NCBI GenBank assembly: GCA_037127315.1
Contig: JBBBDQ010001270.1
Span: forward strand, 5,667,501 to 5,731,500
Direction of reading: 5' to 3'
DNA: 64,000 nt
Origin: Ascarosepion bandense
Taxonomy: Eukaryota > Mollusca > Cephalopoda > Sepiida > Sepiidae
The position numbers and the translations under genes are program-made. Positions within the stretch are counted from its first letter, which is position 1, and each line of letters begins with the position of its first letter. Under the pieces are notes generated by a model that did no database searches, was not told the origin of the DNA, and saw nothing but the letters and a program-made list of their open reading frames with translations. Positions 44,676 to 53,533 of the stretch are shown piece after piece.

Positions 44676-44981
44676 CTACACAGTTGTTTGTTAAACATCT
44701 TCCATTTTGGGAATCATTCACCTTTCTTTGGCCAGAAAAAAAATGTTTACACTGACTTGCGAAATTTGATTTCGTCGTCCTTTTTCTTGCTTTCAGCAAA
44801 TTTTGATTTAATACTACAGCTGATGAATTTTTTTCTTGTTTTTTGAATACAGAAGTAATATATATATCTGAGTGAGTATAGAATGAGGAGAGAGAAAAAA
44901 AGAAAATTATTTTTTCCGTCCAAAACATTAATTTAAAACAGTGCTCGATATATGATGTATAGAGCTGTGAATATTTATTAT

Positions 44982-45190
44982 AAATTATGTTCTAGAACAT
45001 GTACGCAATTTCTTCTATATATGTCCTCTTCTCTACAATCATATAGCTGTTTCAGTATTTGGAACCCAAACACATCATCGGGAGAAAAAAATGTGTTTGG
45101 GTTCCAAACACTGAAACAGCCATATGATTGTAGAGAAGAGGACATATATAGAAGAAATTATGTACATGTTCTGAAACATAATTTATAATA
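44982..45190. repeat. Near-perfect ~97 bp-arm palindrome
   Basis: Arm 44982-45079 (TTATAAATTATGTTCTAGAA ... GGAACCCAAACACA) is the reverse complement of 45090-45190 with a few mismatches; the loop is about 10 bases (TCATCGGGAG). The right flank is (TA)n. It encodes nothing and would form a strong hairpin in RNA or a cruciform in DNA. Confidence 0.92.
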
Positions 45191-45284
45191 TATATATATA
45201 TATATATTAGAAGTAGTACAAACTAACGGGTTGATAATCCACTGTTTGTAGTGATTTACTTTATTAAGAATGCTCGATACTTAG

Positions 45285-45449
45285 TGAAGTATTATATATG
45301 ATAATATTTTTATTATAACATTATAACATAGTTTACTGCCAACCCAAGAGACGTTGCCTGACGAGGTCCTAATAAGATAGTACCGAAACACAACGGCTCT
45401 TGTGTTGACGTAAACTATGTTTTTTTATAAACTTATGATAAAAATATTA

Positions 45450-45452
<3 letters not shown>
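45285..45452 (+). repeat. Inverted-repeat element carrying a hammerhead ribozyme
   Basis: Outer arms near 45290-45336 and 45410-45452 pair (ATAGTTTAC with GTAAACTAT, continuing into AATATTTTTAT-type sequence). The ribozyme sits between them. The right flank is a 26-unit (TA) tract. It lies 1.3-1.8 kb from a Penelope-like RT remnant. Confidence 0.75.
45327..45419 (+). ncRNA. Hammerhead ribozyme, three helices present
   Basis: Core CTGACGA at 45358-45364 (C3-A9), GAAA at 45385-45388, cleavage triplet GTT ending at 45406. Helix II: GGTCCTA 45365-45371 with TAGTACC 45378-45384 (one C/U mismatch), loop ATAAGA. Helix III: ACACAA 45388-45393 with TTGTGT 45400-45405, loop CGGCTC. Helix I: outer CATAGTTTAC 45327-45336 with GTAAACTATG 45410-45419 plus an inner G-C pair. 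This is a type I layout. All invariant core bases are present. Cleavage activity is inferred, not shown. Confidence 0.75.
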
Positions 45453-45505
<53 letters not shown>

Positions 45506-45514
45506 GCACTGGTT

Positions 45515-45555
45515 GCACGACTCGGAGTTTCATTCCCAACGTATTCTTCAGGTAC
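45515..45555 (-). ncRNA. Minimal hammerhead ribozyme motif
   Basis: Minus strand: helix I GTAC/GTGC, core CTGAAGA (45545-45551), a weak helix II (ATAC...GGGAAT), GAAAC, helix III of two pairs (AC/GT) with loop TCCGA, and GTC at the cleavage site. Two-pair helix III is known from hammerheads of Penelope-like elements. Lies just right of a (TA)n tract. Confidence 0.55.
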
Positions 45556-45840
45556 TGAACTGAGACTGTCCTTTACAGAATAAAAAAATTATTACATCTA
45601 TCGGCTTACCGCAATGATGAAGTTGTCCATATTTTATATGCAGATTATTGATTTTTTAAAAATTTGTGATTTAATTTTTGTATCTAAAATAAACGGGAAT
45701 ATTTTTTTAAAATTTATTTGAAATAAGCATATTTATCAATATTAGAAAAAAAAAGAACCATACCCGCATCCAGACAAATTATTTCCTTCAATAAATTAAG
45801 GTAGAATTATAATCTAAATATAATTAAGTATTTTAATATA

Positions 45841-45871
45841 TCTATCTAATCTAAACTTATTTATAAATGGA

Positions 45872-45924
<53 letters not shown>

Positions 45925-46600
45925 GTGTGTGTGTGTGTCCGTTACCTATAGACTCCGAAATGGCTGAACCGATTTTCTTGAAAATTTACACAGTTGTTCT
46001 ATAAGCGTATGCGAGTGTTCTTAGCTAGGTTTTGTGTCGAGGTAACCCCGATAAATATCGAAAATCGATAATCGAAAAATGGGGTTATAGAAAAAGTAGT
46101 CCGATTTTAATCAAATTTGATACACTCATAGACAAAGACATAAAAAACGATATTCAGAAGTTTCAAGGTTGCAGTTCTTACAATAGTGCAGAAAATCGAT
46201 AACATATATATAAAAGGCAAGATATTTGTATGTGTGTATGTTTATCTGCCTGTATGTCTGCATTTTTTCAGCACTTTTATTTTAGTTTTTGCTTCGGGTT
46301 TGACTCTAAGTAGGTATAATTGTAGTTCTTAGTCTCAGCCATGATACCATTTACTCAGAGGACTTATTTAGCCTTCAAAATTCAGTTTACGATGAAAAAA
46401 CTTATTTGATATCGATACCAGGAAATCAAAATTTGACTTACATCCCGTCATTTTTCTTTCAGTCTACGGTTTCGCTTTAACTGAAAACAACTATTGCTTT
46501 TTAGTCTTTCGTGCCAACGTCCAAAGAGTCTCAGTTCCAGGACCATGGATTAGTTTTAAAGATTTCATTACACCTGAGCAACGCCGGGCTATACTCCTAG
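45841..46600 (+). mobile_element. Helitron-like non-autonomous element, complete
   Basis: Begins TCTATCTAATCTAAAC after an A and ends with a GC-rich hairpin (CTGAGCAACGCCGGG), a short spacer and CCTAG followed by T, i.e. 5'-TC, a 3' hairpin, CTAG and A/T flanks, the terminal signature of Helitrons. Interior: a (TG)n expansion, GGCTGAACCGATTTTC, AATCGATAATCGAAAA. No Rep/helicase coding, so it depends on an autonomous relative. Other copies: 36880, 54536, and fragments at 58568 and 59681. Confidence 0.8.
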
Positions 46601-46724
46601 TCTGAAATAGAAAGTGTTTAATGGTAGAATGTTTGTGAATTGATCCCTTTCTAGAAACTCTAAAAATGAACAAGCGTGAATGCTGATGAGTGGGGGATCT
46701 AATCGGTAAACCAAATTTTGTCTA

Positions 46725-47115
46725 TAGAAGTAGTCACCGAAAGTAAAGATACAGTGATTAGTAATCAGCTGGCATATTTTTATCATTTTTTTTTAATCAT
46801 ATCAGGGAAAGGCAGCGCCACCTATAAACTAGCCGGCAAACTAAACAAAATCCTAATCCCACTTCTCGGCACAATTAGTCTATCACATAAAAAATTCAGG
46901 CGACGTTCTAAACAAATAAAAAAAAAAAACAGACATTAAAAACAAATATATGGCTAGTTTAGACCTAAAATCTCTTTCCATTTTCGTCTCTATAGAGAAG
47001 TGCTTAAATCTATTAAAGACACACTTAACGAAAACAAAAGTTTAAATTACCTCCCCCTATCAAGCAATTTCTTTACTCTCGCTATTTCAATTAAATTCAG
47101 TTCGTTTTTACCTTG
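46725..47115 (+). pseudogene. Penelope-like (or related) reverse-transcriptase remnant
   Basis: Frame 46718-46939 gives GSATYKLAGKLNKILIPLLG; with a frame change the text continues ASLDLKSLFTSV-like (palm, first catalytic Asp region) and then LPLSSNFFTL-like. The pattern GSxTYKLAKxLxxxLxPLxG followed by a variant of SFDVxSLFT is characteristic of Penelope-type RTs. Stops and frameshifts; no GIY-YIG nuclease found. Its place beside hammerhead-bearing repeats fits Penelope-like elements, which are known to carry hammerheads in their terminal repeats. Confidence 0.5.
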
Positions 47116-47176
47116 ATAAAGTCCGTTAGTGGACGAAACGCCTCGGTTAAACTAAACATATTTTTCCTCTTTTCAT

Positions 47177-47177
<1 letters not shown>

Positions 47178-47227
<50 letters not shown>

Positions 47228-47235
47228 TTATATAG

Positions 47236-47271
<36 letters not shown>

Positions 47272-47272
47272 T
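47178..47272. repeat. Two (TG)n microsatellites
   Basis: TG tracts 47178-47224 and 47240-47270 split by AAATTATATAGATATA. Confidence 0.98.
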
Positions 47273-47713
47273 GGGTGAAGACGCTGGCAATAGACAATTA
47301 GAAAGATAGACATAGAGAAAGAGAGAGAAAAGAGAAAGTACAATTACTTCCGGTAAATGTCTAGACAGTTTTTTTCCCGCCCTTTTACCCTTCCGTCCCC
47401 AGCTAGGTATATTATTACTTATCTCCTGACACTTGACCTGGACTCTAAAGCTATTATTCTCGTCGATTGGATTCGAGCCAGATAATTTACGCTTCGATTT
47501 TACAACAATCAACAATGCAAAAAAAAAAAAAATGGAATTTTTATTATAGCAAATAATCAAAGACAAATTACAAAAATATGATCTTTTGGGTATTTGAATG
47601 AAAAGCGCAAAAAAAGTTAGGACATTTTAGTCTTTTTTCCCCTCTTTCACACTTTATTTTTCTATAATTAACTACTCCTATGATGAAATATATAATCGAC
47701 TGTGCCTATGAAC

Positions 47714-47717
<4 letters not shown>

Positions 47718-47753
<36 letters not shown>
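47718..47753. repeat. (TA)n at the left edge of a hammerhead-bearing repeat
   Basis: About 17 TA units followed by AGGGAAAGAAAAAAGTG. Confidence 0.97.
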
Positions 47754-47756
<3 letters not shown>

Positions 47757-47847
47757 GAAAGAAAAAAGTGTATATTTGATAAAGAGAAAAAACAGCAAAC
47801 GTTTTGTTTTATTATTATGTTGATGTTTTGATTTTTATTTTGTATAT

Positions 47848-47890
47848 TTCGCTACCTGTGTTTCGTGTCTTGTGGCTCTCTTCAGGCAAA
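47848..47890 (-). ncRNA. Hammerhead ribozyme motif with two-pair helix III
   Basis: Minus strand: helix I TTTGC (47886-47890) with GCGAA (47848-47852), core CTGAAGA (47879-47885), helix II weak (GAG...CAC), GAAA (47861-47864), helix III AC/GT with loop ACAG, cleavage triplet GTA. Core bases are complete; the weak helix II lowers confidence. Confidence 0.5.
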
Positions 47891-47929
47891 GAATGGCTGG
47901 TGGTACATATTACAAATATTTTGGCTTAT

Positions 47930-48122
47930 GTTATTTTTCCAACTATTGTCTTTTGTGTACAGTAATAGTCATTCGAATCTGTCTTGGAATGGCCGGAAAA
48001 TGTTCTTCTGGTTGAAGGGTAATAAATGATTAAACCAGAAGAACATTTTTCAGTTAATCTGGGACAAATTCTAATGACTACCACTAAACACAAAAGACAA
48101 TTGTTTTAATAAAAATAATAAG
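47930..48122. repeat. Imperfect palindrome, ~85 bp arms
   Basis: 47934-48016 (TATTTTTCCAACTATTGTC ... GTTCTTCTGGTT) pairs with 48034-48120 (AACCAGAAGAAC ... GACAATTG). Loop GAAGGGTAATAAATGATT. Confidence 0.8.
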
Positions 48123-48145
48123 ATTGGCGGTCTTTTCTCTTTTTC

Positions 48146-48146
<1 letters not shown>

Positions 48147-48228
<82 letters not shown>
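48147..48228. repeat. (TA)n(TG)n microsatellite
   Basis: About 12 TA units, then about 29 TG units. Confidence 0.98.
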
Positions 48229-48229
<1 letters not shown>

Positions 48230-48311
48230 TCTGTATCTATATTTCTGAAATGAGGTAGTATTTACAGTATTTACATTATTCGAAGTATTATCCTCATCTT
48301 TGTTGCAATTT

Positions 48312-48355
48312 GTACGACCTTTCGGCCGTTTTACGCTCCGGCCTTCTTCAAGTAC
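48312..48355 (-). ncRNA. Hammerhead motif, left arm, one core base changed
   Basis: Minus strand: helix I GTAC/GTAC, TTGAAGA in place of CTGAAGA (C3 changed), helix II GGCC/GGCC, GAAA, then GGTC. The C3 change should abolish catalysis. Confidence 0.55.
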
Positions 48356-48442
48356 TAGGTATTTACCAGAAGGGGGTCTAAGCAAGGAATAAGAATGATA
48401 TACCCTAGTGATTGTAATAAAGTGTTCGGTTCGAAATTCCTA

Positions 48443-48486
48443 TGACCTGAAGAAGGTCGGAGCGTACAACGGCCGAAACGTCGTAC
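48443..48486 (+). ncRNA. Hammerhead motif, right arm, intact core
   Basis: CTGAAGA at 48447-48453, helix II GGTC/GGCC around GGAGCGTACAAC, GAAAC at 48475-48479, cleavage triplet GTC ending at 48482, helix I GAC/GTA partly paired (GTAC in the sister arm). Helix III is only AC/GT without a loop, so activity might need a dimer. Confidence 0.55.
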
Positions 48487-48525
48487 AAATTGCAACAAAG
48501 ATGAGGACAATATTTCTAATAATGT

Positions 48526-48556
<31 letters not shown>

Positions 48557-49273
48557 CGTATTTACATTATTTAAATTATTATTTCAATTTATTTAATGAT
48601 CAAATTATTTAAATTATTATTTAAAAAATTCTCCAACATTTATCCAATTGTTGGAGAATTTTTGTCTTTATTTTCAACTCAAATTAAAGCTAAAATACGA
48701 CGTTTAGAATGGCCCATGATTAAACATAATAGACACTCATTGTCTCTTATATTTAACAGTATATGTTTCGAAAAAACAAAAAAAATATATATATATTTTA
48801 ATATCCAGTACAAGACTGTGTTTCCTGCCACAAATAAATTACCTATATCGGACATACCATCACTTTCTTGAGTTGATACTTATCAAATTAAAGTGCTATA
48901 AAATATCTTATCGACTCACAATTTGAGAGAGTCCTTAAAAAAATCTGGTCAAAAATATAAATCGCATTACCAGAAGATCTCTCTATTTGAAAGGTCCTGT
49001 ATATTAAACATATCTTTCCTACTATAAATCTCACCTTATTAAACAGTGGCATAGTAGTTTTAAAAGTTTTGTTTTTAAAAAGAAAATGCTTACGCGAATT
49101 GCAGCAGTGCTCAAAACACAAAGGCTTGAAATAAACATTCATATTCAAAACAACACAAAAATAAAATATAACTGAAACAGTCAAAACATAAGAAAAAACT
49201 ACCAACACTAAAAGAAAATCTCCTCGAAAGCCCCTTTGTACGAAACCAAGTTGGGCGAAACCATAGTAGCTAA

Positions 49274-49306
<33 letters not shown>

Positions 49307-49329
49307 GTGAATTCAGATCATATTTAGGG
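48557..49329. other. No recognised feature
   Basis: AT-rich. The plus frame at 48596-48871 and the minus frame at 48888-49208 have no known motif. A (TA)n tract lies at 49276-49304. Confidence 0.4.
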
Positions 49330-50853
49330 TGGGTAGCTTTTTACGCAAAGATGAGGACGGACCGGAAATATTAAAACCTGAAGTGTAATCTGCAGTAGCC
49401 AAACTGAATAGAGGCAAAGCAGCGGGACCAGACGGCATAGTAATAAAGCTGCTGATAGCCCTGGAAGAATTTGGTATAGAAAAAATTACTGAAATAATAA
49501 ATGAAATTTATAATAGTGGGCTTATACCAGATGATCCCACCAAGTCTATCTTCATAGCACTACCTAAGAAGCTAGAAGCAAACGAGAGCGAACTCCACAG
49601 AACCATCAGTTTAATAAACTATATAACAAAACTGATCGTCCGAATCCTGATGAATAGAGCGAGATGTAGAATCAGGTCAGAGATAGGACAAGAACGGTGT
49701 GGTTTCGTTAAAGACACGGGAACAAGGAATGCCATATTTATGATTAGGATGCTCTCCAAAAGGGCAATACAAATGAAGAAGGACTTATACCTGTGCTTTA
49801 TTGATTATGCGAAGGCGTTTGACAATATACGCCATAAAGAACCGATGGAGATGCTCGGCAGCCTGGACATATTTGGAAAAGACTTGAGAGTAATAAAGAA
49901 TCTTCACTGGCAGCAAACCGCTTGGATACGGACAGGTAATGAATTGAATAGATATACAAAGATAGAAAGGGGCGTAAGACAAGGATGTGTCTTTTCACCG
50001 GATCTGTTCAACTTGTACAGCGAGTATATTTTGAGGACCCTAGAAGTTATGCCTGAATTCGTAATCGGAGGCCACAATTTAAACAACCTAAGGTACGCAG
50101 ATGATACAGTGCTGATAGCAGACACAGAAAGGAATCTACAAGACCTCCTGCAGAGGTAGCAGAAGAAAGTAACAAGAAAGGACTAGAAATAAACTGCACG
50201 AAAACCGAATGCATGGTCATCATTAAAAAGGGCAGCAAAAAAAAAAATGTCAAATACAGGTCGGGGATACCAGAATCAAGCAGGTACAAAAATTTAAATA
50301 CCTGGGAAGTGTTATAACAGAAGACGGAAAGCGCGACACGGGCGAATCGGCATGGCGAAAGAAGCATTCCAGAAGTTGAGTAAGATATTAAGAAACAGGA
50401 CAATTTCGCTAGAAACTAGAAAGAGAGTACTGGATTGCTACGTGCTGTTCGTCCTTCAAGATGGCAGTGAATGCTGGACAATACCATCAAAGATGAAGAA
50501 AAACTTGAAGCAACTGAAATGTGGTTCTACAGAAGGATGCTTCGAATATCATGGATCGAGCATGTGAGCAATGATGAGGTTTTAGAAATGATGGAAACAA
50601 AAAGGAAATTAATACTGAACATCAGGATGAGACAGCTGAAGTTCCTGGGACACGCAATGAGGAAGGAGGGCTTGGAGAATCTGATACTAACAGATCAGAT
50701 AAAGGGAAAAAGAGACAGGGGAAAGCAACGGATAACTTATTTGAAGGATTGCACTGTGTAACAGGAGAAGGCGGGCTCAGAACTACCAGGGATAGGGAAA
50801 CGTGGAAAGCCATGATCACCTACGTCCTGAAGGGACAGGGCACATAGAAGAAG
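49330..50853 (+). pseudogene. RTE-like LINE, longest copy, frameshifted
   Basis: Starts upstream of the RT (EDGPEILKPEV, stop, AVAKLNRGKAAGPDGIVIKL), then [110 protein letters not shown] (YADD intact). A shift near 50155 breaks the frame; [47 protein letters not shown] and GHAMRKEGLENLILTDQIKG follow in other frames. The 3' end is GGGACAGGGCACATAG plus GAAGAAGAA. It shows the pre-palm region absent from 4506. Inactive. Confidence 0.85.
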
Positions 50854-50858
50854 AAGAT

Positions 50859-51276
50859 ATTTCAACATGTCAGTTCAGGACATGCGTTGCCTACCCCGTT
50901 CAATCAAAGAATGGTGAAAATTCTTTTGCCAGAAGGAAAAAGGAAGGGTTGAGGTTTCTTGGTTACAATAGGATTAGGCCGAGCAAAACCTTAGTAAATT
51001 CCCTTTTGGTAGTGGCCGGCAGGTGGTTTCACCAAATTTTAAAATTTAATGAATCACTACCCTTTTCACACCTATCTACCACTACTAACCTAATGGTCAA
51101 ACCACATGCCTGCCACTACCGAAAGGGAAATTACCACTACGATTTCCCTCAGCTTAACCCTGTAGTAACCACTTCTCACCCAATTCCTTTATTAGCCCCT
51201 GCTTCCGGCATATTTTCTCCATTCTTTAATTGAACGAGATTGCCAATGCATGTCCTGAACTGACATGTTGAAATAG
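50859..51276. repeat. Foldback (palindromic) element, ~190 bp arms
   Basis: Outer arms match over 33 bases (50859 ATTTCAACATGTCAGTTCAG against the complement ending at 51276) and the pairing continues inward with interruptions (GGTTACAATAGGATTAGG, AAATTCCCTTTTGGTAGTGG) to a ~40 base centre. It follows the RTE GAA tail directly. Encodes nothing. Confidence 0.85.
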
Positions 51277-51495
51277 CTATCTCCCCAAATATAATCTGAA
51301 TTTAAAGATAAATAATTAAATAAATAAATAAATATTAGCACTGTAAATTAAATTTAAATTGAGCTCGACTTTGGATCGTTTTTAATATTTAAACGATATT
51401 ACTAGGATCCTCTTGGATTATTTACCAATCTTATCCTGGATTTTTTACCGCTATTATGATAATATACACGGTAAAAAAATCTTCCTTCTTATACC

Positions 51496-51640
51496 GAGCG
51501 CCCATAGCCCTGAGGTAGAATCGCCGACTGACGCCAATTCGGTCGGGTTTCAATCCTGAGTTAAAAGCAGTCGGAATCTAACCGTACTGATGAGCTGTGA
51601 TACAGCGAAACAGATCTGTCTGCGGATGACTATATATATA
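51496..51640 (+). mobile_element. tRNA-hammerhead SINE, copy 1
   Basis: A compact (~130 base) element: tRNA-like head GAGCGCCCATAGCCCTGAGG (A box) and B box GGTTTCAATCC at 51546-51556, a short linker (AGCAGTCGGAATCTAACC), then a complete hammerhead ribozyme and GATGACTATATATA. The other copies (minus strand, 60822 and 61121) have the same order. Known parallel: schistosome Sm-alpha satellite/SINE-like repeats combine Pol III boxes with a hammerhead. Copy limits are inferred from the three-way comparison. Confidence 0.8.
51582..51625 (+). ncRNA. Hammerhead ribozyme in tRNA-hammerhead SINE, intact
   Basis: Helix I CCGTA (51582-51586) with TGCGG (51621-51625); core CTGATGA 51587-51593; helix II GCTG (51594-51597) with CAGC (51603-51606), loop TGATA; GAAA 51607-51610; helix III ACA with TGT, loop GATC; cleavage triplet GTC ending at 51620. 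All invariant bases match the consensus. Type I topology. Would release RNA ending in GTC with a 2',3'-cyclic phosphate if active. Confidence 0.88.
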
Positions 51641-51641
51641 T

Positions 51642-52013
51642 GCTACCGGCCATAATTATTAGGCCACCCTAGTTTTAAAAAAATTATGTATTTCATAATA
51701 TTTTTAGTATTTATTGCCAGGTGGATAATTCTAAATGAAAATAGAAACTTTTTTTGTTTTTTTTTTGTTATTATTACTTGTAAAATTTTACAAGGCAGCT
51801 AGGAAGCCTTTGCTTTGGCTAGTCAATAATAATAAGAAACTAACATGGGGAAGAGAGCACAAAAACTGGACAACAGAAGAGTTCTTTTGATGCACGTGTT
51901 ATTGTGCAGTATTAACAAAATAAAAATTCTATTTTCATTTAGAATTATCCACTTGGCAAAAAATACTAATTTTTTTTTTTATAACTGTGGTGGCCTAATA
52001 ATTATGGCCGGTA

Positions 52014-52014
<1 letters not shown>
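51642..52014 (+). mobile_element. MITE family A with trace of Tc1-like start
   Basis: Inverted ends TACCGGCCATAATTATTAGG and CCTAATAATTATGGCCGGTA. Between them is CTAACATGGGGAAGAGAGCAC, which would start a MGKRAQKLDNRR peptide like a Tc1-type transposase N-terminus. That suggests an internal deletion derivative of an autonomous Tc1-like element. Confidence 0.75.

Positions 52015-52015
<1 letters not shown>

Positions 52016-52063
<48 letters not shown>
52016..52063. repeat. (TA)n microsatellite
   Basis: About 24 TA units between the MITE and the LTR. Confidence 0.98.
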
Positions 52064-52067
<4 letters not shown>

Positions 52068-52079
52068 AGGATCATCATA

Positions 52080-52362
52080 AAAACGGGTCAAAAGTTACCT
52101 CCCTTGGACCATTCAAGGGAGTCCGTTCTCCAGCTAATAGGTGCATGCTGGGAGACAAGGTAAAGGGACTTCCGGTAGAGGCTAGCAAACATGGCAGGCA
52201 GAATTTTGCCACGCTCTCTATAAACACCTCTTTGTTCATCATCCCCAACTGTTTCGCGGTACTTCTGTTTCCACAATAATAAATTCCCTAGTTGTTCCCA
52301 ATACTCGGCGAGTGTCTCATTTTTCCATAACCGTTTTATTTTGTCATGTTAAAAATATAACA
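52080..52362 (+). mobile_element. Ty3/gypsy 5' LTR (probable)
   Basis: Moderately GC sequence with a polyadenylation-like AATAATAAATTCCC, ending ...ATATAACA just before a primer-binding-site-like sequence, and followed by gag. The left limit and TG start are not clear, and no second LTR is present. Confidence 0.55.
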
Positions 52363-52366
52363 AAAC

Positions 52367-52384
52367 TGGCGACGAGGACGAGAT
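52367..52384 (+). promoter_or_regulatory. Candidate tRNA primer-binding site
   Basis: TGGCGACGAGGACGAGAT starts with TGG, the complement of a tRNA CCA end, five bases after the LTR. Position and sequence suit minus-strand priming of an LTR retrotransposon; the tRNA species was not determined. Confidence 0.55.
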
Positions 52385-52639
52385 TACACCACGTGGAAAT
52401 ATTCGCTTTGAGGATTGGAACGAAAAAAAAACTGACAAGTAGAATTTGTTTCATTGAGTGGAGAATTTCAGAAATTGGATTTTAGATGTCGAATTTCGTG
52501 GACACACAAAATAACGTCAGGTACGTTGAAAACGTAATATATTTTTTTGAAAAAAAAATCTCTTGTTTCCGGAATTTTTTTCTTTCCCATTCAGTGTGAA
52601 ATAATGGATCCAAATACTGACAGATTCTACAATTAAGGT

Positions 52640-53298
52640 TGATGGAACTCTTTTCAGAGATATTAGGGACTGTACCACAACCAAATCCTCCAGCAACGAA
52701 ATTAATATCAGCACAAGCTCTCGAAAATTCCATCACAGAGTTCCACTACGATAAGGTGGCAAACAAAACCTTCCCAACGTGGTTCGCTCGTTATGAGGAT
52801 CTCTTTAAACAAGATTTTGGAGAGAAAACAGATAGCTGGAAAGTGAGGCTCCTTTTACAAAAAATCGGTCCCAGTGAGCACGAAAAATATATTAACTACA
52901 TCTTACCGAAACAAACTCGGGATTGTAGTTGAAACTCTAAATAAAATTTTTGGTGAACACACCTCATTGTTTAATGCCAGATTCAACTGCCTCAATATCA
53001 CAAAAATATGATAGAGACGATCTTACAATTTACTCAGGATTCATCAACAAGCAATGCGAACGGTTCAAAATTTCCACTATCACTGATGAACAATTTAAGT
53101 GTTTGATTTTTGCATATGGATTAAGGTCCGCGAGTGACAGGGATGTGCGCACAAGAATTTTGTCAAAAATTGAAGAAAATCCGGATATTACTCGGCAGCA
53201 AATTACAGAGGAAAGTTGGCGAATTGTGAATTTAAAGCATGGTTCAGAAGTACAACAATCGGTACCTGCAACAACATCCACAATCAACACTATTCAAA
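52640..53298 (+). pseudogene. Ty3/gypsy gag-like protein, frameshifted
   Basis: Three frames together give FHYDKVANKTFPTWFARYED, KVRLLLQKIGPSEHEKYINY, ILPKQTRD, then ETLNKIFGEHTSLFNARFNC in a second frame, and YSGFINKQCERFKI, DEQFKCLIFAYGLRSASDRD and RTRILSKIEENPDITRQQI in a third. This is the capsid-like gag domain found in many invertebrate Ty3/gypsy elements (DUF7083-type). No nucleocapsid zinc knuckle, protease or RT follows, because a MITE end begins at 53300. Two frameshifts (about 52930 and 53010) make it inactive. Confidence 0.7.
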
Positions 53299-53299
53299 G

Positions 53300-53380
53300 A
53301 CGACAGAATTATCCACATGGCAATAAATACTAAAAATAGTATTAAATATATCATTTTATTTATAACTGTGGTGGCCGGTG

Positions 53381-53388
<8 letters not shown>
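53300..53388 (+). mobile_element. MITE family A right-end scrap
   Basis: ATTATCCACATGGCAATAAA, TACTAAAAATAGTATTAAAT and GGTGGCCGGTGGTGTATA match the family's right end; it truncates the gag. Confidence 0.75.
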
Positions 53389-53421
<33 letters not shown>

Positions 53422-53533
53422 TGGACATTGAGGTCAACACTAAGGGGCGACCGTCTGCTTCATGCTTGTTCACAATTTTCCAGCTGTTTGAATACGCTTT
53501 ATCTCTGGTATTGAGTACTTTTACTCATAAATA

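Larger units (their letters stand above)
48250..48530. repeat. Palindromic element with two opposed hammerhead cores
   Basis: The left arm (48253-48356) and right arm (48440-48530) are inverted copies sharing ACATTATT, CTCATCTTTGTTGCAATTTG and GGCCTTCTTCA. It lies between (TG)n and (TA)n. Each arm holds one hammerhead motif pointing toward the outer end. Confidence 0.8.

Noticed and set aside
44394..44846. 150-codon frame of repeated IYLS units
   Set aside because: Translation of (ATCT)n; any frame of a 4-base repeat without stops gives this.
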